The notes: generated by a model from the sequence alone, not told the origin. Positions 27,075-36,688 are shown, counted from the first letter of the stretch. The stretch: 55,236 nucleotides of DNA from Paludibacteraceae bacterium (GCA_017450435.1 JAFSTO010000011.1:1-55236); one strand, 5' to 3'. Numbers and translations: made by a program.

Positions 27075-28229
27075 TTATAGTTCAACGAGTCCGAGTCCGG
27101 GACGATCAGGCAACGTCAATTTACCTTCCCGAACAAGTACACCTTCGAATATATCGTTAGCAATAAGCAGATTACCATCGAGGTCGGCAAAATCAACAAG
27201 CGGCGAAAGAGTGGCAGCTGCTGTAACGGCAGCCGAAGTCTCGGTCATACATCCTATCATAACTCGCATACCCTCGGCACGAGCATAGTTCATCATCCTG
27301 ACTGCCTCACGTATGCCGGTCGATTTCATCAGTTTGATATTTATTCCATGAAAAGCCCCCTTCAATTTAGGAAGGTCGCGCAAACGCTGAACCGACTCGT
27401 CGGCATACACAGGCAGAGGCGAGTGCTGAGTGAGCCATGCGGTATCATCCAACTGAGTCTTAGGCATTGGCTGCTCCACCATCTGTACCCCTTGACTTTT
27501 GAGCCACTGTATCTTATCAAGAGCCTTCCTACGGTCGGTCCACCCTTGGTTGGCATCTACCACCAAAGGCAAATCGGTAACTTCGCGGATGGTGCGGATC
27601 ATCTCTTCGTCGCCATCGTAACCCACTTTCACTTTCAGCACATTAAACTGCCCTGCACACTCAAGCGTCTTTGCACGTACCACATCCGGTGTGTCGATAC
27701 CTATAGTAAAAGAGGTGGACGGACATTTAGCAGCGTCGTAACCAAGCAACTCGTAAAGCGGTCTGCCGCAAAGCTGACCTATCAGATCGTGCAAGGCTAT
27801 ATCTATAGCCGCCTTGGCAGGGGTCTGACCCTCTTCTAACGAATCAACATAGTCGAGAATATCTTCTATAAGGAAAGGCGAAGCAAACTGCGAAAGGTCA
27901 ACCTTACGTAGGAAATTCATCGTTCCTTCCTCTGTGTAACCGAGATATGGCGGGAGCGAAGCCTCACCATGACCTACACAACCCTCATACTCGATACGCA
28001 CTTGCACATCAGGCGTGGTAGTACGCGAATAAGTGGCAACAGTAAAGGTATGACGCAACTTAAGCTCGTAAGGGAAAAACGAAAGTTTCATTTTCCCTGA
28101 CGAATGTGCACTCTTTTCTATAGCCTTCTTGCCACTCTCACTGCTTGAACACGAAGCAAGCCACTCCGGCATTATAACTGCAGCAGCTCCAAAAAGCGCC
28201 GACTTACGAATAAACTCACGACGATCCAT
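27075..28229 (-). CDS. Exported L-Ala-D/L-Glu-type dipeptide epimerase (enolase superfamily)
   Basis: A 384-residue enolase-superfamily enzyme predicted to epimerise dipeptides such as L-Ala-D/L-Glu from peptidoglycan. Catalytic features are the KxK pair (LKVKV, Lys199/Lys201), metal ligands in VDANQGW (Asp225), MVEQP (Glu252) and YADESV (Asp277), and the opposite-face lysine in NIKLMKSTG (Lys299). The N-terminus has a Tat-like motif (RREFIRKS) and a possible lipobox (LASC), so it is probably folded in the cytoplasm and exported as a lipoprotein. It is a single gene facing korB. Specificity is by family analogy. Confidence 0.85.
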   Translation of the reverse strand: MDRREFIRKSALFGAAAVIMPEWLASCSSSESGKKAIEKSAHSSGKMKLSFFPYELKLRHTFTVATYSRTTTPDVQVRIEYEGCVGHGEASLPPYLGYTEEGTMNFLRKVDLSQFASPFLIEDILDYVDSLEEGQTPAKAAIDIALHDLIGQLCGRPLYELLGYDAAKCPSTSFTIGIDTPDVVRAKTLECAGQFNVLKVKVGYDGDEEMIRTIREVTDLPLVVDANQGWTDRRKALDKIQWLKSQGVQMVEQPMPKTQLDDTAWLTQHSPLPVYADESVQRLRDLPKLKGAFHGINIKLMKSTGIREAVRMMNYARAEGMRVMIGCMTETSAAVTAAATLSPLVDFADLDGNLLIANDIFEGVLVREGKLTLPDRPGLGLVEL

Positions 28230-28437
28230 TTTTATATCTTATTTATTAAAACTTCCAACATCAGATAATCAAAAATTTATGAGAAATTAATGAATAATTA
28301 ATTTAAATTTATGTTTTGTACATAAATTTAATGAATTAGCTGTAAAATTGTCATTATCAGACGGTTTGCGAATAAAGTGGAAACCCTTTAATTTTTATTA
28401 TATTTTACTATAAGTTAGCGAGTTAACCGCACTTCAC

Positions 28438-28470
28438 TCCTGTCATCTTCCTGTCATGTTCCTGTCAAGA
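28438..28470. repeat. 11-bp tandem repeat, three units (CCTGTCAT family)
   Basis: Three consecutive 11-mers: TCCTGTCATCT, TCCTGTCATGT and TCCTGTCAAGA. The same unit recurs in inverted orientation at 36689-36733. Function unknown; it lies upstream of both flanking genes. Confidence 0.85.
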
Positions 28471-28657
28471 ACGAGTAATCGATAATATTTCAGCCAACTT
28501 TTCATCCTTCTACCTTCAAAATTCCCATTGCGTTGCAAAATTAGTTGTTTTTTTTCAAAACACAAGAGATATTTAGGAAATATTAGCAAAAGCGCATATT
28601 CAGACAACATCTTTTATCTCAAAAATAAAGTTTTTTTACAAAAAAACACACAAAATG

Positions 28658-28688
28658 TTTGGAGATTGAAAAAAAAAGCGTAATTTTG
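28658..28688 (+). promoter_or_regulatory. Bacteroidetes-type promoter of the susC operon
   Basis: TTTG (28658-28661), a 19-nt A-rich spacer and TAATTTTG (28681-28688). Transcription should begin near 28695, leaving an unusually long leader of about 225 nt before the susC ATG. Confidence 0.8.
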
Positions 28689-28919
28689 CAGCCGAAAAAC
28701 AAAAAACATTTGGTATTAGTCGTTAGTTTATGTGTATAACTGCGTAATACAAACCTTAAGTCGTTCTGCCATAAGATTGTGTGCACGAGCACTTTAGGTG
28801 TGTATTTTTTTATATACTTTATTTTTCGACTTTCAAATAGTGCAGCGGATTATAAGCGACTCATTATTATATATAAACACTTATAACAAACTAAATTATT
28901 AACCAAATTCTATTCAGGT

Positions 28920-31900
28920 ATGAAGAGATTGTTACTTCTCTTGTCCTTATTTGTTTCATTAGGGCAGGTTTGGGCAGCTCCCCAAACCATCAAAGGAAAA
29001 GTGCTTTCAGCAGATGGTGAACCTATCATAGGTGCAGCAGTTTCTGTTGTAGGTACATCTCAAGGAACCATCACTGACTACGACGGTAGCTTTACTCTCT
29101 CAGTAGAGCCGGATGCAAAACTACGTATTTCATTCGTAGGTATGAAAACCGTTGAAGTAGCAGCTAAAGATGGTATGGTAGTAGAACTTGCTGAAGACAA
29201 CGAACTTCTCGACGAGGTTATGGTTATCGGTTATGGTACCACCACCCGGGCACAGTTCGTAGGTTCGGCAAAAGAAATCGAAGGTGAGGACTTCACCAAG
29301 CAAGCAACCTCTAACGTTACCAATGCCATGCAAGGTAAGATGGCAGGTGTTCAGGTTGTTAACAACTCCGGCCAACCGGGTACAGGTGCAAGCATCCGTA
29401 TCCGTGGTATCGGTTCTATCAACGGTGGTACCACTCCTCTTTACATTGTTGACGGCGCCCCTTACGAGGCAGGCAACATCAACTTGATTTCGTCTTACGA
29501 TATCGCATCTGTAACCGTACTTAAAGACGCTGCCGCAACCGCAATCTACGGTGCACGTGGTGCCAACGGTGTTGTGCTCATCACCACCAAAAACGGTAAC
29601 AACGATTCGAAATTCACTGTTAACATCGATGCTAAGTGGGGTAACAGCCAGCGCGCAGTTCCTAACTACAATGTAATGACCGACCCTGCTATGTATATGG
29701 AGTATGCTTATCGCGCTCTGTTCAACTCGCAATATTACAATGGTAGCACCGCAGCCGACGCTTATCGCTATGCCGACAAGACTATTTACACACAAACCGG
29801 TGTAGGTTATCAGATTTATACCGTTCCCGACGGCGAGAAAGTTATCGGTACCAACTTCAAGTTGAATCCTCATGCCACTCTCGGCTACAACGACGGCAAG
29901 TATTTCTACACTCCCGACAACTGGGAAAAGAACTCGCTCAACACAGGCAACCTTCGCCACGAGTATAACGTCAATATTCAAGGCGGTAATAAAGATACCC
30001 AATACTTCATCTCTGCAGGCTACTTGAGCGACCCCGGTATTATCAGTGGTTCGTCGTTCGAACGTTTCACTATCCGTTCGCGCGTTGACAGCCAAGTAAA
30101 GAAATGGCTGAAGGTGGGTGCACAAGCCAACTATGCTCATGGTACTATAGAGAATCCCGGATATCAGACCGATTGGGGTTCATCGGGTAACATATTCTAC
30201 ACCATGAACAATATGGCTCCTATCTATCCGTTCTTCGTTCGCGATGCCGAAGGTAATATCAAGGTTGATGCCAATGGTTACACCGTATTCGATACCGGTA
30301 CCAATACAAATCAAACCCGTTCGGGTTCGGCTCCTAAAGGCAACAACGCTATCAACCTCAATATCGACGACAACAAGAGCGTTTCCGACTATTTCTCGGG
30401 TAGCATCTATGCAACCATCACTCCTGTTGAAGGTCTGAATATCACCGCTCGCGTTAGCCCTGAGGTTGTCAACACCCGTAGCCACTGGCTCTCTAATCCG
30501 TTCTACGGAAGTACATCACAAGGTGGTGTAGTAGAAGTAGAAAGCACACGCTTGTTCGCACTCAACCAGCAATATCTGGCAAGTTATAAGAAAGAGTTTG
30601 CCGACATCCACCGCTTGGAAGTTTTGGCAGGTTGGGAAATGTACAACTACAAAGAGCAAGACCTCGACGCTTGGAACGACCACATGTACAACCCGTTCAT
30701 TCCTGAACTTAGCAACACCTATGGTGCACAGCCTATCTCACAGCAAGCAAGTTCATACACAATGACCTTCTCAACAGCCGGACTTATGGCACGTGTACAA
30801 TACGACCTTATGGATCGCTATTTCGTGAACGCCACATATCGTTACGAAGGTTCTTCACGTTTCTCGAAGGCTCACCGTTGGGGACATTTCGGTTCGGTAG
30901 GTGCTGCATGGCTCATCAACCGCGAATCGTTCCTCTCTGGCGTATCTAACATCGATGAGTTGAAACTCAAGGCATCGTGGGGTACACAAGGTAACGACCA
31001 GATTGGTTCGGGTATCGGTGCTTACTATGCTTACCAAGACCTCTACACCATCTCCTACAATAGCGAGACAGGCGAGTTCTCGAAAGTGCTTTCACTCAAG
31101 GGTAACGAAGAACTCACATGGGAGAAACAGATGCTTTCTAACGTAGGTTTGGAATTCGGTTTCTTCAAAAACCGCTTGAACGGATCTATCGAGTATTTCA
31201 ACCGTACCAACTCAGGTATGCTCTTCTCTGTTACCATGCCTCCTTCGGCTGGTTTTGCAAGCCTGCGCCAGAACGTAGGTACCGTTGTTAACAATGGTTT
31301 GGAAGTTGAATTGGAAGGTGTGCTTCTTAATATGCGTAACGTTAAATGGAGCATCAACGCTAATGCCACTTATATCAAGTCGCTCATCAAAGAATTGCCC
31401 GACATCTACAAAGAGGGTGGTTTGAAGAGCAGTTCGTATATCATGCGCGAGGGCGGTTCGCTTGTTGAAGGTTTCTTGCCCGTATATGCAGGTGTTGATG
31501 CCGAGACCGGTCGTGCACTCTACTATGCTGACCCCGACAATGGCGATATGACTACCACCACTGATTATTCTGCAGCACAACATTCTGACATAGGCGACCT
31601 CGCTGTTAAGGTTTATGGTGGTTTTGGAACAACTCTCGAAGCTTACGGTGTTGACCTGAGCATACAATGCGCATACCAACTCGGTGGCAAGCAATACGAT
31701 GGTGGTTACCAAGAACTGATGCACTCGGGTGCTGAAGTAGGACGTAACTGGCACATGGATATTCTCAATGCTTGGACTCCTGAGAACCCTAACACCGACG
31801 TACCACGTATCTGCTCGTCAGACGACTGGGATCAAGACGTATCAACACGCTGGCTCGTTTCGAGCAATTATCTGAGCTTAAACAACATTACCTTGGGTTA

Positions 31901-32117
31901 TACTCTTCCTGCAAAATACACCAAGAAGGCTAAAATGGAAAAAGTACGCTTCTTCTTCCAAGGCGATAATCTCGGACTGCTTTCTGCACGCAAAGGTTTC
32001 GATCCGCGTCAGGGTCAGAACTCGCAGGCTACAGGTCTGGGTATCTCTACCAACTCAGGTAACTACGTATATAGCTTGCTCAGAACATTGTCTGGCGGTG
32101 TTTCTATCACATTCTAA
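28920..32117 (+). CDS. SusC/RagA-family TonB-linked outer-membrane transporter
   Basis: A 1065-residue TonB-dependent porin importing oligosaccharides or peptides. A signal peptide (1-19) is followed by a carboxypeptidase-D-like domain (about 22-95, GKVLSADGEPIIGAAVSV), then a short TonB-box-like stretch (DEVMVIGYGTT) and the plug domain (about 110-240). The plug has the SusC signature SIRIRGIGSINGGTTPLYIVDG, split by eye, and TAIYGARGANGVVLITTK. The rest is the beta-barrel, ending in a terminal Phe (SITF). No anti-sigma-interacting STN domain is visible. It forms a pair with the SusD homologue 41 bp downstream. Substrate cannot be inferred because no carbohydrate-active enzyme is adjacent. 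Confidence 0.95.
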   Translation: MKRLLLLLSLFVSLGQVWAAPQTIKGKVLSADGEPIIGAAVSVVGTSQGTITDYDGSFTLSVEPDAKLRISFVGMKTVEVAAKDGMVVELAEDNELLDEVMVIGYGTTTRAQFVGSAKEIEGEDFTKQATSNVTNAMQGKMAGVQVVNNSGQPGTGASIRIRGIGSINGGTTPLYIVDGAPYEAGNINLISSYDIASVTVLKDAAATAIYGARGANGVVLITTKNGNNDSKFTVNIDAKWGNSQRAVPNYNVMTDPAMYMEYAYRALFNSQYYNGSTAADAYRYADKTIYTQTGVGYQIYTVPDGEKVIGTNFKLNPHATLGYNDGKYFYTPDNWEKNSLNTGNLRHEYNVNIQGGNKDTQYFISAGYLSDPGIISGSSFERFTIRSRVDSQVKKWLKVGAQANYAHGTIENPGYQTDWGSSGNIFYTMNNMAPIYPFFVRDAEGNIKVDANGYTVFDTGTNTNQTRSGSAPKGNNAINLNIDDNKSVSDYFSGSIYATITPVEGLNITARVSPEVVNTRSHWLSNPFYGSTSQGGVVEVESTRLFALNQQYLASYKKEFADIHRLEVLAGWEMYNYKEQDLDAWNDHMYNPFIPELSNTYGAQPISQQASSYTMTFSTAGLMARVQYDLMDRYFVNATYRYEGSSRFSKAHRWGHFGSVGAAWLINRESFLSGVSNIDELKLKASWGTQGNDQIGSGIGAYYAYQDLYTISYNSETGEFSKVLSLKGNEELTWEKQMLSNVGLEFGFFKNRLNGSIEYFNRTNSGMLFSVTMPPSAGFASLRQNVGTVVNNGLEVELEGVLLNMRNVKWSINANATYIKSLIKELPDIYKEGGLKSSSYIMREGGSLVEGFLPVYAGVDAETGRALYYADPDNGDMTTTTDYSAAQHSDIGDLAVKVYGGFGTTLEAYGVDLSIQCAYQLGGKQYDGGYQELMHSGAEVGRNWHMDILNAWTPENPNTDVPRICSSDDWDQDVSTRWLVSSNYLSLNNITLGYTLPAKYTKKAKMEKVRFFFQGDNLGLLSARKGFDPRQGQNSQATGLGISTNSGNYVYSLLRTLSGGVSITF

Positions 32118-32158
32118 TCAACTAAAGATGATGTTTAACACTTAAAATTCGTAAAATT

Positions 32159-33805
32159 ATGAAAGCAAAATATATTATCTTATCTGCTTTGAGTGCCATA
32201 GCACTTACTTCTTGCGAAAACTTCCTCGATGAACATTATCTTGGTGGCACGCAAGACAAAGAACAGGTTGCACAAACCGTAGATGCTATTCCTGAGCGTA
32301 TCAACGCTTCAGTATCGGGTATGTATGCCAAGCTCGGCGAGCCTTACGCTTACTACGGACGTAGTCAAAACCGTGCCGACGACATGGCATATCCCGCAAT
32401 AGCAATATCGCTCGATTTGAACTCGGGTGATATGGTAACAATCGAGTCGGGTTACGACTGGTTCTCGGTTGCATCCGAATATTCCGACCGTACCCCTAAC
32501 TACGCTAACCCGCGTATGCGTCAAGGCTTAATGTACAACGTTATCTATGCCACAGTTGAAGTTTTGGAGTCTATTCCCGACGATACCGAGAACGAAGAAC
32601 TTATAGCAAAACGCGGTCAGGCAAAAGCCATCCGTGCTTTCGCATACCTCTCGCTCGTTCCATACTATCAGTTCGCTTACAAAGGTCATGAAGACCAACC
32701 TACCGTGCCTATCATGTCTGATGAGAACGATCCTCTCAACAACCCTCGTGCTTCGGTTAAGGATATTTATGATTATATCATCAAAGACCTTACCGACGCT
32801 ATCGCAGACCTCGAAGGTTTCAAGCGCTCTAACAAGGGTATAATCGACCAAAATGTAGCTTACGGTATCCGCGCTCGCGCTTACCTCAACATGGAAGAAT
32901 GGGCAAAGGCTGCCGAAGATGCCGAGAAGGCTATGGACGGCTACACTCCTTACGCTATGAGCGAACTCACCGAGCCCGGTTTCTATAACGCAAGCGACCA
33001 CAGTTGGATTTGGGCTATCCTTATCCCGAGCGAGACTGCAGGTCAGGCTTACGCTACATGGCCATCGCAACTCGGTTCGTTCTCAGGCAACGGATATACT
33101 GCAGGTACAGGTATTTATCGTATGATCAACACTCTGCTTTGGAACAAGATTCCTACATCCGATATTCGCCGCGCATGGTGGGTTGACGAGAATTTGGAAT
33201 CGCCGTATCTTGAGAACCTCACATGGAAAGACGAGGCTGAAGGTATAACATATAAAGGTCAGGAGATTGGTCCTGCTAAGATAGCTGACGTTAAGGAACC
33301 GTTCATACCCTACTCTAACGTTAAGTTCGGTCAGCGTTCTGGTATTGGCTCTCCTTACAACGACGGCGACTGGTGCCTTATGCGTTCCGAAGAGATGATT
33401 CTCATTCGCGCCGAAGCCCTTGCTAAAGCAGGCGACTTGGCAGCAGGTAAAGCTCTCTTGCAAAGTTTCGTTCAAGGCAACCGCGACCCGCAGTTCACCA
33501 GCAAAGCAAGCACGGTTGAAGCTTTCTCCGACGAGGTATGGCTACAGCGCCGTATCGAACTCTGGGGCGAAGGTTTCGCACAGGCCGACAGAATGCGTCT
33601 GAACAAGAACATCTTCAAATATAGAAAAGGCGACAACAACTCCAACGTTCCCGAAAACTATCGTTTCAATATTCCGGCAGGCGACCCGTGGTTGCTCATG
33701 CGCTTCCCGACTACCGAGATTAATGGTAACGCAGCTATCGTTCAGAACGAAGGCGGTACATTACCTCAGCCCGGCGACGGCTTAGACGAAGTAACATCCG
33801 ACTAA
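32159..33805 (+). CDS. SusD/RagB-family substrate-binding lipoprotein
   Basis: A 548-residue surface lipoprotein (lipobox ALTSC, about residue 19) that acts as the lid on the SusC transporter. Family features include TPR-like helices (GQAKAIRAFAYLSLVPYYQFAY, split by eye) and the late segment RRIELWGEGFAQADRMRLNK. It follows susC by 41 bp and precedes a third lipoprotein gene by 48 bp. Length is typical. Confidence 0.93.
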   Translation: MKAKYIILSALSAIALTSCENFLDEHYLGGTQDKEQVAQTVDAIPERINASVSGMYAKLGEPYAYYGRSQNRADDMAYPAIAISLDLNSGDMVTIESGYDWFSVASEYSDRTPNYANPRMRQGLMYNVIYATVEVLESIPDDTENEELIAKRGQAKAIRAFAYLSLVPYYQFAYKGHEDQPTVPIMSDENDPLNNPRASVKDIYDYIIKDLTDAIADLEGFKRSNKGIIDQNVAYGIRARAYLNMEEWAKAAEDAEKAMDGYTPYAMSELTEPGFYNASDHSWIWAILIPSETAGQAYATWPSQLGSFSGNGYTAGTGIYRMINTLLWNKIPTSDIRRAWWVDENLESPYLENLTWKDEAEGITYKGQEIGPAKIADVKEPFIPYSNVKFGQRSGIGSPYNDGDWCLMRSEEMILIRAEALAKAGDLAAGKALLQSFVQGNRDPQFTSKASTVEAFSDEVWLQRRIELWGEGFAQADRMRLNKNIFKYRKGDNNSNVPENYRFNIPAGDPWLLMRFPTTEINGNAAIVQNEGGTLPQPGDGLDEVTSD

Positions 33806-33853
33806 TAAAGTTGTCTGACAGAACGAATTATTAACTAAATAAATACAAGTTTT

Positions 33854-35947
33854 ATGAAACTGAATAAATATTTAACCATTTTAGCAGGAGCAGCATTACT
33901 TTTCACCGCTTGCGAGGAAAAGATAGTGCGCGAGCCCTCGCCCGAGACTCCTGAAGGCGTTCAGGCTGTATATTTCCCTAACGCAGATGAGAGAGGTGCC
34001 GAGATTGACCCTTCAGCCGGCATCTATAAGACAACAGTTTCCATCGCTCGTAAAGACAGCGTAGGCGAACTTACCGTTGCCCTGAAGGTGCTTGTTAACA
34101 CCGACAGTATATTCAAACTTCCGGAGAGCATGAGCGTTACATTTGCCGACCAGCAGAAACTCACCACCTTCGAAGTTTCATTCAATGGTGCACAAGACGG
34201 CAAAACATACTCATTGCAAATTGCTGTTGACGAGAGTCAGGTTGACCCATACTCAAGCGGCTATGCTACCTACGACTACTCTGTTACCCCTATCAAATGG
34301 GAAGTACCGGAAAAAGACGGTAAACGCATTCAGGCCATCGTTAATGACGCCTCGTTCACCGGAGCCTATAATGTTCCGGGAGCTATGTGGTATGTTGACT
34401 ACGAGTTTGCACAACTCGGCGGCGGCAAGACTCGTTACCGCCTGATAAATATGTTCGCAAGCATAGCAACTGACGTTGATGAATGGGGCATTTATAATGG
34501 CTTCCCATACAACGATCCGGGCGACTACGACGAAGAGAACGACTACTATACCATTCTTGATGTAAATGAAGACGGTAAGGTTTCAATGCCTATTCACGAC
34601 ATAGGTGTTGCATGGTCGTACGGAGAATTTTCTGTTGGTGCTACACGCGACTACCTCGATGACTTAGGTAGCGCTAATGCAGCAAATTACAACTATGGTG
34701 AACTCGACGAAGACGGCGTTATCACATGGGCAGTAGGAGATGTATATCTCTACATCATAGGTTATGGTCCTCAGCCTTCGGCTGTAGAACAATTTATCTA
34801 CTTAGACCCACAAGTCTATTACGATGCTAACTCGTCGGTTAAACTGAAAGATTTCGAAGATGGTTTCAACGACAAAGGAATAGAATGGAAAGAGATAGAA
34901 GGCGGATACGAACGTTTCGTAACTAAAGCCTTTGCTGAGAACGGCGATGCTTGGACACAACCTCTGCTCAATGCCGTTGACCCCAATGCCGACGACGAGA
35001 CAATAGGCGAAGCATCAGAGTTCTATAACCTCTATATGCTGCCCGACCTCTACACTGAAGGATACGGCTTTGCATTCTACTTCGACTCAGTGAAAAACAG
35101 CATTAAGGTTCCTGCTCAAAAACAACCTACAGGCATAACATTCGCTGGCAAAGAGATGTTCGTTGTTCCTACACCTGACGCAGAACATACAATCGAATTT
35201 GTCAACATCAAGGGCACCGATGTTACTGTATTCCACTTCTTTGTTGACCTCGTAACAAAAGACGACGTTACTTTCGGCAGTTACGAAGAGTTGTACTACT
35301 TCTCGGTTGATCCTATCAACTGGTATGTAGAAGACTTCACCGGAACTTACACCGCTACAGGTTCTTCATTGTTCCAAGGTGGCAGTCCACTTAATACCAC
35401 TGTAGCAATTTCAGAAACTGAGATAGAAAACGTTGTTGCAATAGAAGGTTTATGGCAAGATCCTATTTTGGCTTCTCTCGACCTCTCTAAAGGAACAATG
35501 ACTATCGCTCCGCAGATGTTCTCAAGCATATTTCATGACGAGTGGGAAGACGAAGATGACGAAGGCAATCCTGTTACTATGAGTGGAGACTATGCGATGA
35601 TGCTCTTAACCTATGCCGGTGGTGCCAGCCAGACCGCTGCTATGGTTTACAACAAACCTGATGAAGCTCTCGAACTTTCCGACGACTCACCTGCAATAGG
35701 ATATCTAATTTATGGAGTAAATGTTGAGGACGAAGAAGATGCTGGATATTTCGATGGTTACCATCATGTAACATTCACTCCTTCGGCTGAGTCAGAAGCA
35801 CCCGCTAAGATTGCTCGCCACAAGACGAATAATGCTTTGATGAGTATTAAAACAACAGCAGGTAAGCAAATCTCTACCTCACATCTTAAAGCTCAAGGCA
35901 AGATAAGTCGTCATCCGAGAAACACTAATAAACAAGTTGCTCTCTAA
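33854..35947 (+). CDS. SusE/F-position surface lipoprotein, unknown ligand
   Basis: A 697-residue lipoprotein (lipobox FTACEE, about Cys20), third in the SusCD operon, where outer-membrane glycan-binding proteins usually sit. The N-terminal part (about 40-150) looks like an Ig-like domain found in such proteins (VYFPNADERGAEIDPSAGIYKTTVSIARK, split by eye). The rest is acidic and aromatic-rich with beta-type repeats (YTATGSSLFQGG). The C-terminal 45 residues switch to basic Lys/Arg/His-rich sequence, which is unusual. I cannot assign a ligand. A strong terminator follows 24 bp after the stop. Confidence 0.7.
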   Translation: MKLNKYLTILAGAALLFTACEEKIVREPSPETPEGVQAVYFPNADERGAEIDPSAGIYKTTVSIARKDSVGELTVALKVLVNTDSIFKLPESMSVTFADQQKLTTFEVSFNGAQDGKTYSLQIAVDESQVDPYSSGYATYDYSVTPIKWEVPEKDGKRIQAIVNDASFTGAYNVPGAMWYVDYEFAQLGGGKTRYRLINMFASIATDVDEWGIYNGFPYNDPGDYDEENDYYTILDVNEDGKVSMPIHDIGVAWSYGEFSVGATRDYLDDLGSANAANYNYGELDEDGVITWAVGDVYLYIIGYGPQPSAVEQFIYLDPQVYYDANSSVKLKDFEDGFNDKGIEWKEIEGGYERFVTKAFAENGDAWTQPLLNAVDPNADDETIGEASEFYNLYMLPDLYTEGYGFAFYFDSVKNSIKVPAQKQPTGITFAGKEMFVVPTPDAEHTIEFVNIKGTDVTVFHFFVDLVTKDDVTFGSYEELYYFSVDPINWYVEDFTGTYTATGSSLFQGGSPLNTTVAISETEIENVVAIEGLWQDPILASLDLSKGTMTIAPQMFSSIFHDEWEDEDDEGNPVTMSGDYAMMLLTYAGGASQTAAMVYNKPDEALELSDDSPAIGYLIYGVNVEDEEDAGYFDGYHHVTFTPSAESEAPAKIARHKTNNALMSIKTTAGKQISTSHLKAQGKISRHPRNTNKQVAL

Positions 35948-35970
35948 CGACAATTCGCTCTTTGAGCCAA

Positions 35971-36011
35971 TACAAAAAGACCTGAGTCGATTTGACTCAG
36001 GTCTTTTTGTA
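35971..36011. terminator. Intrinsic terminator of the susCD operon
   Basis: Perfect 18-bp arms at 35971-35988 and 35994-36011 around a 5-nt loop, containing a GC-rich GACCTGAGTC core and ending in TTTTTGTA. It directly follows the last gene of the operon. Confidence 0.9.
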
Positions 36012-36125
36012 ATATTACTAAAGTTTCCAACTTCAAATAATCAATCAGCCAGCTGGCGAATTAAGTGTGAAACTTAGGATACTTAGGAATATTATATTTC
36101 TGCATACCTTAGTTACTCTTCACTA

Positions 36126-36149
36126 CAAAAAAGAGGTGCAATGCACCTC
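36126..36149 (-). terminator. tRNA-Leu terminator
   Basis: Minus-strand stem GAGGTGC / GCACCTC with a 3-nt loop, followed by six T residues. It lies 12 bp past the tRNA 3' end. Confidence 0.8.
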
Positions 36150-36160
36150 CTTAATTTGTG

Positions 36161-36244
36161 TACCCAGGGCCGGGGTCGAACCGGCACAGGGGTGAACCTA
36201 CTGGTGTTTGAGACCAGCGCGTCTACCGATTCCGCCACCTGGGC
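36161..36244 (-). tRNA. tRNA-Leu (CAA anticodon)
   Basis: A class II tRNA of 84 nt on the minus strand. The acceptor stem is GCCCAGG / CCTGGGT with discriminator A. The anticodon arm is CTGGT-CTCAAAC-ACCAG, giving anticodon CAA, which reads UUG leucine. A variable arm (TAGGTTCACCCCTG) is present, and the T arm has GTTCGACCC. CCA is not encoded. It has its own promoter and terminator. Confidence 0.96.
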
Positions 36245-36271
36245 AAAAGACGCTTTTCTCAAAAGCGAGTG

Positions 36272-36303
36272 CAAAGGTAATTCAACTTTTTGAAATATGC
36301 AAA
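36272..36303 (-). promoter_or_regulatory. Bacteroidetes-type promoter of tRNA-Leu
   Basis: Minus-strand TTTG (36300-36303), a 20-nt spacer and TACCTTTG (36272-36279). Between it and the mature tRNA is a small hairpin (CGCTTTT / AAAAGCG, 36251-36267) in the 5' leader that would be removed by processing. Confidence 0.8.
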
Positions 36304-36501
36304 CTTTTGAAAGAAAAATTTGATTTTTAACAATAAAAACAGTTATATATAAATCAATACGAGTTTATAATGCGAGTTTACAAAATGACGCATGCACATA
36401 CGCTACACCCATGAAATCGGCACAGTTTGAAAGAATAAACAAGCCAATATTTGCATTTATCTATCATTTTTTAAAAATTTAATGCTTTTTGACGCAAAAC
36501 T

Positions 36502-36532
36502 ATTGCATATTTAAAAATAATGCGTAACTTTG
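36502..36532 (+). promoter_or_regulatory. Bacteroidetes-type promoter of a small RNA candidate
   Basis: ATTG (36502-36505), a 19-nt spacer and TAACTTTG (36525-36532). No gene lies downstream on this strand; about 70 nt later is a strong terminator, which together define a short transcript. Confidence 0.7.
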
Positions 36533-36535
36533 CGG

Positions 36536-36643
36536 TGCATACGAATTATGACATTTGTATGTATTAAAAGTTTCGGCTTTTAAATTTGTGTTTTTGGTTT
36601 CATTTTAGGGAGAAGTTGACTCGAGAGAGCCGACTTCTTTTTA
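36536..36643 (+). ncRNA. Candidate structured small RNA, about 105 nt
   Basis: A promoter-to-terminator unit without an open frame. Three hairpins can be drawn: a 10-bp stem (36536-36545 with 36554-36563, two G-U pairs, 8-nt loop); a 7-bp stem TTAAAAG / CTTTTAA (36564-36583); and a terminator stem (36611-36638) followed by TTTTTACTTTTT. The DNA between is AT-rich. I do not recognise it as a known RNA family. It lies just left of the contig seam and converges with gap. Confidence 0.55.
36611..36643 (+). terminator. Intrinsic terminator of the small RNA candidate
   Basis: Stem AGAAGTTG-a-CTC / GAG-c-CGACTTCT with GAGA loop, then five T residues, A, C and five more T residues. The single a/c mismatch is the only interruption. 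Confidence 0.8.
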
Positions 36644-36688
36644 CTTTTTATCCACACCAAAGCAGTTACAATACAATCGATTACACAC

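Larger units (their letters stand above)
28230..28919. other. 690-bp divergent intergenic region
   Basis: Between the epimerase and susC genes. It holds an 11-bp tandem repeat (28438-28470), the susC promoter (28658-28688) and a 225-nt susC leader. A weak minus-strand promoter-like pair is also present (CTTG at 28563-28566, TAATTTTG at 28536-28543), which would give the epimerase a leader of about 300 nt. I see no coding frame of note. Confidence 0.6.

Noticed and set aside
28438-28470. 11-bp repeats considered as CRISPR or replication iterons
   Set aside because: No spacers, too few and too short for CRISPR; no rep gene or origin features near either copy.
36245-36500. A further gene or RNA between tRNA-Leu and the small RNA promoter
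   Set aside because: Apart from the tRNA promoter and leader hairpin I see no frame, stem or terminator that stands out.
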